The notes beneath the pieces are model-generated. The model was given only the letters and a program-made list of their open reading frames with translations, was not told the DNA's origin and did not search any database. A stretch of 34,189 nt of DNA, taken from the NCBI GenBank assembly GCA_903897005.1, contig CAITZZ010000383.1, forward strand, positions 1-34,189. The letters are read 5' to 3'. This stretch comes from an uncultured beta proteobacterium. GTDB lineage: Bacteria; Pseudomonadota; Gammaproteobacteria; Burkholderiales; Burkholderiaceae_C. The translations under genes and the position numbers were made by a program. Position 1 is the first letter of the stretch; the number at the start of each line of letters is the position of its first letter. Of the stretch, positions 6,276 through 16,157 are shown one piece after another.

Positions 6276-8392
6276 CCAACCACCAGCTTCAGCAGTTCAG
6301 CCCCTTCCGGCACTTGATCCCCCGGGGCGTACAGCAGTTCGGCCACCACACCGTCCATCGGTGCTGAAATGGTGTGCTCCATCTTCATGGCATCGAGTAC
6401 CGCCAGCGCCTGGCCAATTTTGACCTTGTCACCGGCCTTGACGGCAAATGACACCACCTTACCCGGCATGGGCGCCGTCAGACGCCCGCCTTCGGTCTGG
6501 TTGTCGCCGGCATGGGCCAGCGCATCAATGGTGATGAGCTGCGTCGCACCCTGCGCGGAAAAAATGTGAACCGCGGCACCGTTCTTGTAGACATTCAGGA
6601 TCTGGCGCCGCTCACCCAGGTGCACGTCAATGCCATGGGTGACCGCGGCAAACGAAAAGCTCTCGCTCGCGCCGGCCACATCGAGTTGCAGCGCGCCATC
6701 GTGTAGCGTGGTCATCTGCACCACGTGCACGACCCCGGCAAATTCAAAGTCGAAGCGGCGCGTGCTCGGCCCATGCGAACGCCAGCCGTCGCGCCGTGCC
6801 CAGGGGTCCAGCCACAGGGACTTTTCGACCAGACCTGCCTCCAGCGCGATCTCCTGCAACAGTGTGTGCGCAATCGCGCCAGACACCGCCAGCGCGAGCC
6901 CGACTTTTTCCTGCTTGAACAGGACCGCCTCTTCGCGCGGAATCAGGCCGGTGTCCAGATCGGCCTCGACAAAGGAGCGGCTTTGCACCACGTTGCGCAG
7001 AAACTGGACATTGGTGTTCAGTCCCACGATATGCGTCTGGGCCAGTGCCACGTCCAGCCGTGCCAGCGCCTGAGCCCGGGTGTCGCCGTGCACGATCAGC
7101 TTGGCCACCATCGAGTCGTAGAAGGGCGAAATGGCGTCGCCCTGGCGCACGCCGGAATCGACCCGCACCACGGCGCTGGAGCCGACGTTTCCGCGCTCGA
7201 AGGTGACGCAATCGGGCAGTTCGTAAACGTGCAGCGTGCCAGTCGCGGGCATGAAGTTCTTGTCCGGGTTCTCGGCGCAGATGCGGGCCTCGATGGCATG
7301 GCCGCTGATCTTGAGCTGCTCCTGCAACAGTGGCAAGGGCTGACCGCTGGCCACGCGCAACTGCCACTCCACCAGGTCCTGCCCGGTGATCGCTTCCGTG
7401 ATCGGATGCTCCACCTGCAACCTTGTATTCATTTCCATAAAGTAGAAAGCCCCCACGCTTGCCACTTCGTGTGCTGCGCTGCCCCCCGAGGGGGCTAATT
7501 TTCCTTGGGGCGGCCCAGCGGAAAATTGATCATCATCACCGGTCCGTGGCCGCGTCTCGACGATGAACTCGACGGTACCGGCACCGACGTAGTTGACGGC
7601 GCGCGCTGCGGCCACGGCGGCTTCGCCCATCTGCTGGCGCAGCGCCGGCGTCATGCCGGGCGCCGGTGCTTCTTCCAGCACCTTTTGATGGCGTCGCTGG
7701 ACAGAGCAATCGCGTTCGAACAGGTAGACGTAATTGCCCAGCGTGTCGCCAAACACCTGAATCTCGATGTGGCGTGGCCGCTGCACGTATTTCTCGATCA
7801 GCACGGCATCGTCACCAAAACTGTTGATCGCCTCGCGCTGGCAACTGGCCAGCGCTGCGGCAAAGTCTTCAGCCCGGTCAACTGCGCGCATGCCCTTGCC
7901 ACCGCCACCCGCGCTGGCCTTGATCAGCACCGGGTAGCCAATGGCATCGGCTTCGCGCTGCAGCAACGCTGCGTCCTGCTCGGCACCGTGATAACCCGGG
8001 ACCAGCGGCACACCGGCCAGCGCCATCAGGCGCTTGGATTCGGCCTTCAAGCCCATCGCCTTGATGGCGGAAGCAGGCGGGCCGATGAAAACCAGACCTG
8101 CCTTCGAGCAGGCTTGTGCAAACTCTTCGTTTTCGCTCAGGAAACCGTAGCCGGGGTGGATCGCCTGGGCGCCGGTAGCCTGTGCCGCGGCGATGATTTT
8201 TTCCCAGCGCAGATAGCTGTCCTTGGGTGAACTGCCGCCGATGTGAACGGCCTCGTCACAAACGCTGACATGCTTGGCGTTGGCATCGGCATCCGAATAA
8301 ACCGCCACCGTCTTGATGGCCATGCGCCTTGCCGTAGCCGCCACGCGGCACGCGATCTCGCCTCGGTTGGCAATGAGAATCTTGTTAAACAT
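6272..8392 (-). CDS. liuD: Methylcrotonyl-CoA carboxylase biotin-containing alpha subunit
   Basis: 706 residues from ATG 8392 (MFNKILIANRGEIACRV). Biotin carboxylase domain with the ATP-grasp loop KASAGGGGKGMR and the MEMNTRLQVEHP signature, a linker, and a biotinyl domain with biotin-accepting Lys in VLDAMKMEHT near the C-terminus. With LiuB it carboxylates 3-methylcrotonyl-CoA to 3-methylglutaconyl-CoA in leucine catabolism. The start is 13 bases after the liuB stop, with a GGGAAAGA ribosome site; the longer open frame upstream overlaps liuB and is not needed. Odd point: residues of about 280-315, between GTVEFIVE and FYFMEMN, are an extra 36-residue low-complexity segment encoded largely by a dispersed repeat (7447-7522). 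Without it the protein would be about 670 residues, the normal family length. Confidence 0.92.
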   Translation of the reverse strand: MFNKILIANRGEIACRVAATARRMAIKTVAVYSDADANAKHVSVCDEAVHIGGSSPKDSYLRWEKIIAAAQATGAQAIHPGYGFLSENEEFAQACSKAGLVFIGPPASAIKAMGLKAESKRLMALAGVPLVPGYHGAEQDAALLQREADAIGYPVLIKASAGGGGKGMRAVDRAEDFAAALASCQREAINSFGDDAVLIEKYVQRPRHIEIQVFGDTLGNYVYLFERDCSVQRRHQKVLEEAPAPGMTPALRQQMGEAAVAAARAVNYVGAGTVEFIVETRPRTGDDDQFSAGPPQGKLAPSGGSAAHEVASVGAFYFMEMNTRLQVEHPITEAITGQDLVEWQLRVASGQPLPLLQEQLKISGHAIEARICAENPDKNFMPATGTLHVYELPDCVTFERGNVGSSAVVRVDSGVRQGDAISPFYDSMVAKLIVHGDTRAQALARLDVALAQTHIVGLNTNVQFLRNVVQSRSFVEADLDTGLIPREEAVLFKQEKVGLALAVSGAIAHTLLQEIALEAGLVEKSLWLDPWARRDGWRSHGPSTRRFDFEFAGVVHVVQMTTLHDGALQLDVAGASESFSFAAVTHGIDVHLGERRQILNVYKNGAAVHIFSAQGATQLITIDALAHAGDNQTEGGRLTAPMPGKVVSFAVKAGDKVKIGQALAVLDAMKMEHTISAPMDGVVAELLYAPGDQVPEGAELLKLVVG
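7447..7522. repeat. Comamonadaceae-type dispersed repeat inserted in frame in liuD
   Basis: A GC-rich segment with the stem GCCCCC-CGAG-GGGGC (about 7481-7495) and a flank CTTGGGGCGGCCCAGCGG (7504-7521). I recognise this pattern as an intergenic repeat common in Comamonadaceae genomes. Here it lies inside liuD with no stop or frameshift and encodes residues of about 290-315, in the turn between two ATP-grasp strands. Copy number in this genome cannot be counted from the window. Confidence 0.65.
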
Positions 8393-8405
8393 CTGAGTCT
8401 TTCCC

Positions 8406-10028
<1,623 letters not shown>

Positions 10029-10163
10029 GGTGTTCTTCCTGAAATTCGAAGTTGAGTGCTGCTTGCAGCGCCATTGTCTTGCACTGCGAGCATAGAGGAG
10101 TCAGCGGCGCGGCAATCGTCATCGAGGTTGCAAATCGTGCCACTCCGTCGCATACTTGTGCCC
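10029..10163. promoter_or_regulatory. Divergent control region between liuB and the AraC-type gene
   Basis: 135 bases that must hold the start of the liu operon and probably of the regulator gene. On the minus strand a weak TTGCCG / TATGCT pair with a 15-base spacer is the best promoter I can find for liuB. No clear palindromic operator stands out. The assignment is positional inference. Confidence 0.35.
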
Positions 10164-11216
10164 ATGCGCGTCGCCCCCCCTTCCAGGCTCCCTGTCCCTA
10201 CCAGACAGACTGCATCCCGTTCGGTTACTCCCATTGCTTTCGTAAAGGCCATTGTGCAGGCCTATGAACAACGCGGAAAGTCTCCCATCCAGGTGTTGAA
10301 GCTGGCACAAATCACGCCACAAATGCTGACTGACTCAAAGTCACGCATCAGCGCCGAACAGATGGAATGCATTTCCGGCGCCGCCATGCAGGAACTCGAC
10401 GATGAGGCGCTGGGCTGGTTCAGCCGGCGCCTGCCCTGGGGCAGCTACGGCATGCTGGCGCGCGCCTCCATCAGCGCCAGCAGCCTCGAAGTGGCGCTCA
10501 AGCGCTGGTGTCGGCATCACGCCCTGATCGCCGACGACATCACGCTGCAGTTGTCGAATGACGCTGAGAGTGCAAGCCTGTCCATCACCGAGCAGCGAGA
10601 TCTGGGCTCTCTGCGCGAGTTCTGTCTGGTCTCCGTCCTGCGCAATATCCACGGACTGGCTTGCTGGCTGATCGACTCTCGCATTCCTCTGCTAGGCGCT
10701 GAGTTCCCCTTCAAGGCGCCTGCCCACAGCGATTTCTACCGCGTGCTGTTTTCGGGACCGACACAGTTTGATCGCGGCACGGCGTCCATCCACTTTGACT
10801 CGCGCTACCTGGCACTACCGCTCAGGCGCGACGAGCAGGCACTGCAACAGATGCTGCAGCGTGCCCTGCCGCTCACCGTACTGCAGTACCGACGCGACCG
10901 CCTGCTGCCGACTCGCGTGCGCCAGGCGCTGGTCAGTCATCCATTGCAAAGTCGCAGTGCGGAAGAACTGGCGGCCCTGCTGCACGTGTCACCGCGCACG
11001 CTGCATCGGCAACTCAAGGAGAAAGGCACTTCGCTGCAAGCCCTGAAGGACGAGGTGCGCCAAAGCCGGGCTAGCGATTTATTACTGCGCACGGTGCGTC
11101 CAATCAAGCAGGTCGCAGAGGCCGTCGGGTTCCAGAACGAGAAGAGCTTTATCCGCGCCTTTCGAAGTTGGGTCGGACAGTCACCGGCGGAATTTCGGCA
11201 AGCAGCGCGGGGCTGA
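10164..11216 (+). CDS. AraC family transcriptional regulator with N-terminal Arabinose_bd-type domain
   Basis: 350 residues from ATG 10164; an open frame reaches back to 10056 but the extra segment is low-complexity and unlikely. The first two thirds (about residues 20-210, e.g. FVKAIVQAYEQRGKSPIQVLKLAQI) match the PF12625-type effector domain. The end (about 255-348) is a double helix-turn-helix with SAEELAALLHVSPRTLHRQLKEKGTS and IKQVAEAVGFQNEKSFIRAFRSWVGQSPAEFR. Such regulators usually activate adjacent fatty- or amino-acid-derived acyl-CoA catabolic genes. Because it diverges from liuB, it is the likely activator of the liu operon, in contrast to the MerR-type LiuR or TetR-type LiuQ known elsewhere. 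Confidence 0.9.
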   Translation: MRVAPPSRLPVPTRQTASRSVTPIAFVKAIVQAYEQRGKSPIQVLKLAQITPQMLTDSKSRISAEQMECISGAAMQELDDEALGWFSRRLPWGSYGMLARASISASSLEVALKRWCRHHALIADDITLQLSNDAESASLSITEQRDLGSLREFCLVSVLRNIHGLACWLIDSRIPLLGAEFPFKAPAHSDFYRVLFSGPTQFDRGTASIHFDSRYLALPLRRDEQALQQMLQRALPLTVLQYRRDRLLPTRVRQALVSHPLQSRSAEELAALLHVSPRTLHRQLKEKGTSLQALKDEVRQSRASDLLLRTVRPIKQVAEAVGFQNEKSFIRAFRSWVGQSPAEFRQAARG

Positions 11217-11247
11217 AACCTGTTAAGCGCGGCAGTAGGATATGGCT

Positions 11248-11323
11248 GGTGGGGCACTCAGCTCCGCGGCTGTCCCCCGCGCCTTGGGCTCCTCCTTGAT
11301 GCCGCTGCGCCGAGTGCCCCACC
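11248..11323. repeat. 12-bp perfect inverted repeat with 52-base loop
   Basis: GGTGGGGCACTC (11248-11259) and GAGTGCCCCACC (11312-11323) are exact complements, and pairing extends outward for a few more bases (CTGGT/ACCGG with a wobble). It could end transcription of the flanking convergent genes without a T-tract, but it looks more like a repeat-element arm. Confidence 0.55.
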
Positions 11324-11366
11324 GGCCTGATCCTTCGCATGGTTTTGTCATGGCGGGCCGCTGGTT

Positions 11367-11437
11367 TGTCATTGCGGGCCTGACCCGCAATCCAGTGGTG
11401 GTGTGGCACTGGATCCCGGATCGAGTCCGGGATGACA
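11367..11437. repeat. Dispersed palindromic repeat, copy 1
   Basis: Begins TTGTCATTGCGGGCC and ends CCGGGATGACA, with GACCCGCAATCCAGT and GTGGCACTGGATCCCGG inside. A near-identical copy lies at 30399-30470. A further CCGGGATGACA follows at 11449-11459. The TGTCAT...ATGACA ends make the unit palindromic. Copies of such elements are common between genes in proteobacteria. Confidence 0.75.
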
Positions 11438-11554
11438 AACTGGACGTCCGGGATGACAAGGCCGAAGGCCGGGGGACATTCGCGGAGTCACCCACGGTAG
11501 CGCCCTCCACCTCAGGCAAACGTCGCCAGAACGGTGTCACGGATTTCCGGACCC

Positions 11555-12232
11555 TCAACAACGCGGCAAGGAATTCGCCTGCGCCATCAGCTCCGGCAAG
11601 TCAGCCATCTGGTCAAACAGTCGACTGGCACCGGCCTGGCGCAAGGCACCACCCTGCTCCTCTTGCGGGCAATAGGCCCAGACCGTTGCACCAGCGGCAA
11701 CACCCGCCTTCACGCCGGTCGTTGTATCCTCAATCACCAGACAGCGCTGCGGCGGAACTTGCAGGTGTTGTGCAGCGGCCAGATAGACATCGGGCGCCGG
11801 CTTGGAACGCGCCATTTCATGTCCGCTGAAAATGCGACCCGCAAAGAAATCGATCAGGCCAACTTTGGACAACTGCATTTCAACCTTGAAGCGGTCGGCA
11901 CCGGAAGCACAGGCGATGCGCTCGCCGGTACGCGCGTGAGCGGTGGCCACGGCTGTGTGGGCACCAGCGATGACTTCCAGGCGTGCATCGAGTTCCCGAT
12001 TGCGGCGTTCAAAGAACAGCGACAGCCAGGTCTCGGTCATGGGCTGCCCGGTGTTGGCCTCGATCAGGACGCGCTCTTCACGCAGGGTCCTGCCAAGAAA
12101 GTGGTCCATGCATTCCTGCTGCGACAAGGCCCAGCCGGTCTCGGCCAGCAACTCACGCAAGACCCCAATGGTGATCGGTTCACTGTCGACCAGCACACCG
12201 TCACAGTCAAACAGAACGGCGTCAAATTTCAT
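11555..12232 (-). CDS. HAD superfamily phosphatase (phosphoglycolate phosphatase / phosphoglucomutase-like)
   Basis: 225 residues from ATG 12232 (MKFDAVLFDCDGVLVDSEPI). HAD motif I is DCDGVLVDSE. An alpha-helical C1 cap (about 18-85) follows, with motif III Lys in MARSKPAPDVYLAAA and motif IV in CLVIEDTTTGVKAGVAAGATV. This is the subfamily of small-sugar-phosphate phosphatases (YieH-, Gph-, YcjU-like); the substrate is not determined by motifs. It lies 20 bases downstream of the rhodanese gene, so the two may be cotranscribed. Confidence 0.85.
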   Translation of the reverse strand: MKFDAVLFDCDGVLVDSEPITIGVLRELLAETGWALSQQECMDHFLGRTLREERVLIEANTGQPMTETWLSLFFERRNRELDARLEVIAGAHTAVATAHARTGERIACASGADRFKVEMQLSKVGLIDFFAGRIFSGHEMARSKPAPDVYLAAAQHLQVPPQRCLVIEDTTTGVKAGVAAGATVWAYCPQEEQGGALRQAGASRLFDQMADLPELMAQANSLPRC

Positions 12233-12252
12233 CAATTCAGGGCGATAAGGAC

Positions 12253-12675
12253 TCAGCTCTTCTTTGTGCGCCGTGCTTTTTGCTGCTCCAGCGTCTCGGT
12301 CGGTGCGCCCTGTTTGACCCATGCTGCCCAGCCACCATCGATGTGCGCCACATTGCGCATTCCCATGTCCTGCAAAGCCTTGGCGGCGAGCGCGCTGCGC
12401 CAGCCGGCGCCGCAAAACAGGATGAACTCCCTGCTCTCATCGGCAAACAGGGGCTTGTGGTAGGGCGAAGCGGGATCAACCCAGAATTCGAGCATGCCCC
12501 GCGGCGCATGGAAGGCACCCAGCACAGTACCGTCGACGAGTTCACGGATGTCGCGAATATCGACGATCTGAACCGTGGAGTCGTTCAGGCGCGCCTGCAC
12601 CTGAGCCACGGAATAGGTCGTTACGTCGGCCATGGCCTCGGCCACCAGTTGTTGATACCCCTTGGTAATTGGCAT
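12253..12675 (-). CDS. Rhodanese-like sulfurtransferase
   Basis: 140 residues from ATG 12675, preceded by AAGGAG at 5 bases (AAGGAGACAGAATG). Single rhodanese domain: VQIVDIRDIRELVDGTVLGAFHAPRGMLEF (CH2A-type loop) and the active-site loop ILFCGAGWRSALAAKAL with the persulfide-forming Cys. It ends in HIDGGWAAWVKQGAP and a Lys-rich tail. Single-domain rhodaneses move sulfane sulfur between thiosulfate or other donors and acceptors, here in the cytoplasm as no signal peptide is seen. The specific partner is unknown. Confidence 0.88.
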   Translation of the reverse strand: MPITKGYQQLVAEAMADVTTYSVAQVQARLNDSTVQIVDIRDIRELVDGTVLGAFHAPRGMLEFWVDPASPYHKPLFADESREFILFCGAGWRSALAAKALQDMGMRNVAHIDGGWAAWVKQGAPTETLEQQKARRTKKS

Positions 12676-12777
12676 TCTGTCTCCTTGTACAAGTCGGTGG
12701 GCCGAGTCTACACAGATCGCGCCGACATCACTGACCTCGCAGACGATCCCGATTTCTAGGGCAATATCTCTAATGAT

Positions 12778-12792
12778 TGCTGCAGCGCAACA
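12778..12792. promoter_or_regulatory. Operator-like motif, copy 1, upstream of the phasin promoter
   Basis: TGCTGCAGCGCAACA, a near-palindrome (TGCTGCA / GCAACA), 7 bases upstream of the -35 element. The same motif recurs at 12835-12849. It resembles binding sites reported for the PHB-responsive repressor PhaR, which controls phasin genes. That identity is inference. Confidence 0.5.
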
Positions 12793-12798
12793 AAACAC

Positions 12799-12826
12799 TT
12801 GCCTTGATCTGAATCATCCCTATAAT
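12799..12826 (+). promoter_or_regulatory. Sigma-70-type promoter of the phasin gene
   Basis: TTGCCT (12799-12804), a 16-base spacer and an exact TATAAT (12821-12826), 78 bases before the phasin ATG. The two copies of the operator-like motif flank it. Confidence 0.65.
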
Positions 12827-12834
12827 TCGATCCA

Positions 12835-12849
12835 TGCTGCAGTGCAACA
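12835..12849. promoter_or_regulatory. Operator-like motif, copy 2, at the phasin transcription start
   Basis: TGCTGCAGTGCAACA, differing from copy 1 at one base and spaced exactly 57 bases from it. It begins 9 bases after the -10, so it covers the expected start site. Binding there would block initiation. Confidence 0.5.
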
Positions 12850-12903
12850 TAACTCACTGAGGCAATGCATCAACCCGATGCTCCACTTATCAAGGAAACC
12901 CAA

Positions 12904-13449
12904 ATGAACTTCACCGCCGAACAATTCACCGCTACCGCCAAGACCAACGCTCAGGCTCTGGAAGCACTGACCACCAACGCCTACGCCGGCTTTGAAAAGC
13001 TGGTCGAACTCAATCTGGCCACCTCCAAGGCGGTTCTGGGTGATGCCTTCAGCCAGTTCCAGGCCGTTCTCGGCGCGAAAGATCCCCAGCAAGCGTTTGC
13101 CCTGCAAAGCAGCCTGCTCCAGCCCGCAGCAGAAAAGTCGCTTGCCTATGGCCGTCACGTTTACGCGATTGCTACCGAATCCAGCGCCGACTTCAACAAA
13201 GCCGTCGAAGCCAAGCTGGCTCAAGCACAAGACGCATTCAACGGCGTGGTGGAAAACCTGGCCAAGAACGCACCGGCCGGAACCGAGTCCGCTGTTGCTG
13301 CTTTCAAGAACGCCTTGAGCACCAGCCAGCAAGCCATCGACTCCGCCAAAGGTTCGGCCAAGAAGGCTGCTGAAATGGCCGAAGCCAATTTCACCTCCCT
13401 GACCAACCAGGCCGTCAAGGTCGCAAGCAGCGCTGCCAAGAAGCGTTAA
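12904..13449 (+). CDS. phaP: Phasin (PHB granule-associated protein)
   Basis: 181 residues from ATG 12904 (MNFTAEQFTATAKTNAQALEALTTNAYAGFEKLVELNLATSK starts the chain in part), with AAGGAAAC before the start. It is an all-helical, Ala/Lys/Gln-rich protein of the Phasin_2 type, with an amphipathic FEKLVELNLATSKAVLGDA helix and a Lys-rich end. Phasins coat polyhydroxybutyrate granules and control their number and size. It has its own promoter with paired operator-like motifs and a strong terminator, so it is a single-gene unit. It implies that the organism stores PHB, though no phaCAB gene lies in the window. Confidence 0.9.
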   Translation: MNFTAEQFTATAKTNAQALEALTTNAYAGFEKLVELNLATSKAVLGDAFSQFQAVLGAKDPQQAFALQSSLLQPAAEKSLAYGRHVYAIATESSADFNKAVEAKLAQAQDAFNGVVENLAKNAPAGTESAVAAFKNALSTSQQAIDSAKGSAKKAAEMAEANFTSLTNQAVKVASSAAKKR

Positions 13450-13456
13450 GCAATTT

Positions 13457-13472
13457 CATGCCTTGCGGCATG
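13457..13472 (+). other. Small hairpin after the phasin stop
   Basis: CATGCC-TTGC-GGCATG, a 6-bp perfect stem with a 4-base loop, 8 bases after the stop codon. It has no T-tract and may protect the mRNA 3' end or assist the terminator that follows. Confidence 0.4.
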
Positions 13473-13477
13473 ACGAG

Positions 13478-13507
13478 AAACGGCATCTCCGGATGCCGTT
13501 TTTTTTT
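13478..13507 (+). terminator. Rho-independent terminator of the phasin gene
   Basis: AAACGGCATC (13478-13487) pairs with GATGCCGTTT (13492-13501) around a TCCG loop, followed by a run of T. It also separates the phasin gene from the convergent SCO gene. Confidence 0.9.
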
Positions 13508-13527
13508 GCCACCGCTCGCTGCCAGGT

Positions 13528-14121
13528 CTATTGCTGCAGCAGCAGTTTGATGTCGCCCGCCAGCAAGGCCGCGCCACTGCCATAACGCGTGTACAGACGC
13601 AGCTTGCCGTGCGTATCGTAGACATAGCTGCCAGCCGAATGATCCATGCTGTAACTGGTCGGCGTCGGTCCGGCCGCCTTCTTGTAGTACACCTTGTAGT
13701 CTTTGGTCAGCAGCTGCAATTTTTCCGGTGTGGTGTAGAGCGCCAGAAAGGTTGGATCGAAATTCTCCATATAGGCTTTCAACACTTCCGGCGTGTCACG
13801 CTCCGGGTCGACGGTGACGAACAGGCCCTGCACGCGTTCGCCCTGTGGACCCAGCAATTTCTTGATCTCCACCAGCTCCAGCATGGAGGTGGGGCAGACA
13901 TCGGGACACTGGGTGTAGCCAAAGAACAGCACCACGATCTTGCCGGCAAAGTCTTTCAGACTGCGTGGCTGTCCGTTGTGATCGGTCAGGGCAAAGTCGC
14001 GGGCATAGTCGGCACCGGTGATGTCGATGGCAGCAAAAGCCGGCTTGTGCTCCGAGCATGCGCCCAGCCCCGCCACAACGAGAGATGACAGCAAGGCCTT
14101 GAGAGCAGTTCTTTTGTTCAT
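13528..14121 (-). CDS. SCO1/SenC family copper chaperone
   Basis: 197 residues from ATG 14121. The signal-peptide-like N-terminus ends in a lipobox (VVAGLGAC), so it is probably a lipoprotein facing the periplasm. Thioredoxin fold with the SCO copper motif YTQCPDVCPTS (C-x3-C) and the distal His in YSMDHSAGSYVYD. It delivers copper to the CuA site of oxidase subunit II. It is the last gene of the minus-strand cox run, 8 bases after ctaB, and is separated from the phasin gene by the latter's terminator. All three copper ligands are present. Confidence 0.92.
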   Translation of the reverse strand: MNKRTALKALLSSLVVAGLGACSEHKPAFAAIDITGADYARDFALTDHNGQPRSLKDFAGKIVVLFFGYTQCPDVCPTSMLELVEIKKLLGPQGERVQGLFVTVDPERDTPEVLKAYMENFDPTFLALYTTPEKLQLLTKDYKVYYKKAAGPTPTSYSMDHSAGSYVYDTHGKLRLYTRYGSGAALLAGDIKLLLQQ

Positions 14122-14129
14122 ATTGACAA

Positions 14130-15026
14130 TCAGCAAAGGTAGTGGTCCAGCATCAGCGCAGCAAACAGCAGGCTCAGATGCCACAGAGAAAAGCGGAAGG
14201 TCTTGCGCGCGAGCTCATCGGAGTAGTCGCGCCAGAGATAAAAACCATACAGGCAAAAACCTGTATTCAGAACCAGCGCCGCCGCGAGGTAAAGCCAGGA
14301 ACTCATGCCGTAGATATAAGGCATCAGGCAGGCAGCAAACAGAATCAGGGTGTAGAGCAACACCATCAGACGCGTGAACTGGTTGCCGTGCGTGACCGGC
14401 AGCATCGGCAAACCCGATTTGCGGTAGTCCTCGACACGGTACAGGGCCAGCGCCCAGAAGTGTGGCGGCGTCCAGAGAAAGATGATCAGGAACAGGATGA
14501 GCGCTTCGGGACCCACCTCGCCGGCCATGGCGGCCCAGCCCAGCACAGGCGGCATGGCACCGGAAGCACCGCCGATCACGATATTTTGCGGCGTCAGGGG
14601 TTTCAGGATGACGGTGTAAACAACGGCGTAGCCGATGAAAGTCGCCAGGGTCAACCACATGGTGAGCGGATTGACCCATTGGTAGAGCAACACGCAACCG
14701 GCGCTGCAGAGCACGGCGGAAAACAGCAGTGTCTGCCAGTCTTCCAGTTCGCCGCGGGCAGTGGCACGCCAGGCGGTGCGCTTCATGCTGGCGTCTATGC
14801 CTTTTTCAACAATGCAGTTGAACGCTGCGGCGGCACCGGCCACCAGCCAGATACCGAGGCAGGCGAGCAGGGTCAGCCGGAGCTCGGTCCAGGAGGGAAG
14901 TCCGGGTAGAGCCAGCAGCATGCCAATCAGTGCGCAAAACACGATCAGCTGAATCACGCGCGGTTTGGTCAAGGCGTAGAACTGCCGAATCACGGACGTG
15001 CTGGCAGAAACGGAATGGCGGTTCAT
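14130..15026 (-). CDS. ctaB: Protoheme IX farnesyltransferase (heme O synthase)
   Basis: 298 residues from ATG 15026. UbiA-type integral membrane prenyltransferase with about eight or nine hydrophobic segments. The substrate motif region reads [20 protein letters not shown], with ID and KRT conserved; the first Asp of the textbook NxxxDxxxD motif is replaced, as is common in betaproteobacterial CtaB. The second motif is [18 protein letters not shown]. It adds a farnesyl group to heme B to give heme O, the first step to heme A. Its start overlaps the ctaA stop by 4 bases. Confidence 0.93.
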   Translation of the reverse strand: MNRHSVSASTSVIRQFYALTKPRVIQLIVFCALIGMLLALPGLPSWTELRLTLLACLGIWLVAGAAAAFNCIVEKGIDASMKRTAWRATARGELEDWQTLLFSAVLCSAGCVLLYQWVNPLTMWLTLATFIGYAVVYTVILKPLTPQNIVIGGASGAMPPVLGWAAMAGEVGPEALILFLIIFLWTPPHFWALALYRVEDYRKSGLPMLPVTHGNQFTRLMVLLYTLILFAACLMPYIYGMSSWLYLAAALVLNTGFCLYGFYLWRDYSDELARKTFRFSLWHLSLLFAALMLDHYLC

Positions 15027-16147
15027 CGGCTGCGACTCGAAGCCAGTGCCCAGGTCAGGGCCAGCAGCAGCGCCGCCGCGCCACCGGTATGCAAAAGTGC
15101 GGCCAGCATGGGCCAGTCCAGCACGACATTGCTGAGTCCCGTGGCGAGTTGCAGCCCGGTCAGCGCGGCAAGCCAGCGCGAACACCGGCGCAGCGCAAGG
15201 ACTGCATTGAGGCGCCAGGCCAGCAGACCCAGCAAGGGCAAGACGATAAAAGCTGCCAATCGATGCACATAGTGAATGGCCGTCAGAGCGGAAAAGTTGA
15301 GAAAATCGCCGCTGCGTGTCAGGCCCAGGGGTCGCCAGAACTCAAAGCCCTGCTCAAAGTCCATCAGCGGCCACCAACTGCCCTGACAGCGCGGAAAGTC
15401 ACTGCAGGCCAGCACCGCGTAGTTGGAGCTGACCCAGCCGCCCAGCGCAATCTGCAGCAAGAGGCAAACTGCAGTAAGCCACAGCAAGCCGCGCAGGTTT
15501 CGATCCGTCAGGGCCAGCGAGCGGGCGCCGTCAAGCTGACTGGCGCGCACCAGTTGCCAGCACAGTAGCACCAGCAGCAGCAGACCCGCCAGCAAATGCA
15601 GCATCACAATGGCCGGGAACAGTTTCATGGTGACGGTCAAGGCGCCAAACGCGCCTTGAAGACAAACCCAGACCAGGGTGGCGGTCGGCCACCATGGACT
15701 CAGCAGCCTGGCTTGCACACTGCGCCCTGCTCTGAAACGTCCGATCCAGGCACGGACGGTCAGCACCGTGATCAAGGCGCCAACCGCTGTAGCCAGGTAG
15801 CGGTGAATCATTTCCACCCAGGCCTTGCCTTGCGTTACCGGGCCATCGGGCATGGCACTCTGTGCCGCTGCGATAGGGGCGTTGGCGCCTAGGGGACTGG
15901 CGTTGCCATAGCAGCCCGGCCAGTCCGGGCAGCCCAGACCCGAGTCAGTCAAGCGCGTGAAGGCGCCAAACACGATCAGATCGAAAGTGAGAAAGAGAGT
16001 CAATAGGGTGAGCGCCTGTGCCCAACTCGATGTTCCGGCGTTGCGCTGTTGGTAGGCGACCCAGAGCAAAGGTGGTAACGCGAACAGCGCACCCAGCAAC
16101 AGGATGCGCAGCAGCGGCGAGAGGTCAAACAGGGCTTGGGCGTTCAT
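15023..16147 (-). CDS. ctaA: Heme A synthase (COX15/CtaA family)
   Basis: 374 residues from ATG 16147, with eight predicted membrane segments. Heme-ligand histidines are visible in [33 protein letters not shown] and [11 protein letters not shown]. Cys pairs typical of the extracytoplasmic loops are in [13 protein letters not shown] and [12 protein letters not shown]. It oxidises the C8 methyl of heme O to the formyl group of heme A. It precedes ctaB with a 4-base overlap, so both heme-modifying enzymes are made together with the oxidase. Confidence 0.93.
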   Translation of the reverse strand: MNAQALFDLSPLLRILLLGALFALPPLLWVAYQQRNAGTSSWAQALTLLTLFLTFDLIVFGAFTRLTDSGLGCPDWPGCYGNASPLGANAPIAAAQSAMPDGPVTQGKAWVEMIHRYLATAVGALITVLTVRAWIGRFRAGRSVQARLLSPWWPTATLVWVCLQGAFGALTVTMKLFPAIVMLHLLAGLLLLVLLCWQLVRASQLDGARSLALTDRNLRGLLWLTAVCLLLQIALGGWVSSNYAVLACSDFPRCQGSWWPLMDFEQGFEFWRPLGLTRSGDFLNFSALTAIHYVHRLAAFIVLPLLGLLAWRLNAVLALRRCSRWLAALTGLQLATGLSNVVLDWPMLAALLHTGGAAALLLALTWALASSRSR

Positions 16148-16157
16148 GTCACAGACG

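Larger units (their letters stand above)
11217..11554. other. Gene-free repeat-rich gap
   Basis: 338 bases between convergent genes (AraC type and HAD hydrolase). No credible gene. It holds a long inverted repeat at 11248-11323 and a dispersed TGTCATTGCGGG-type palindrome at 11367-11437; the remainder shows nothing recognisable. Confidence 0.6.

Noticed and set aside
10056-10163. N-terminal extension of the AraC-type protein
   Set aside because: It is low complexity, reaches towards the liuB start and has no domain match; the ATG at 10164 suits the family length.
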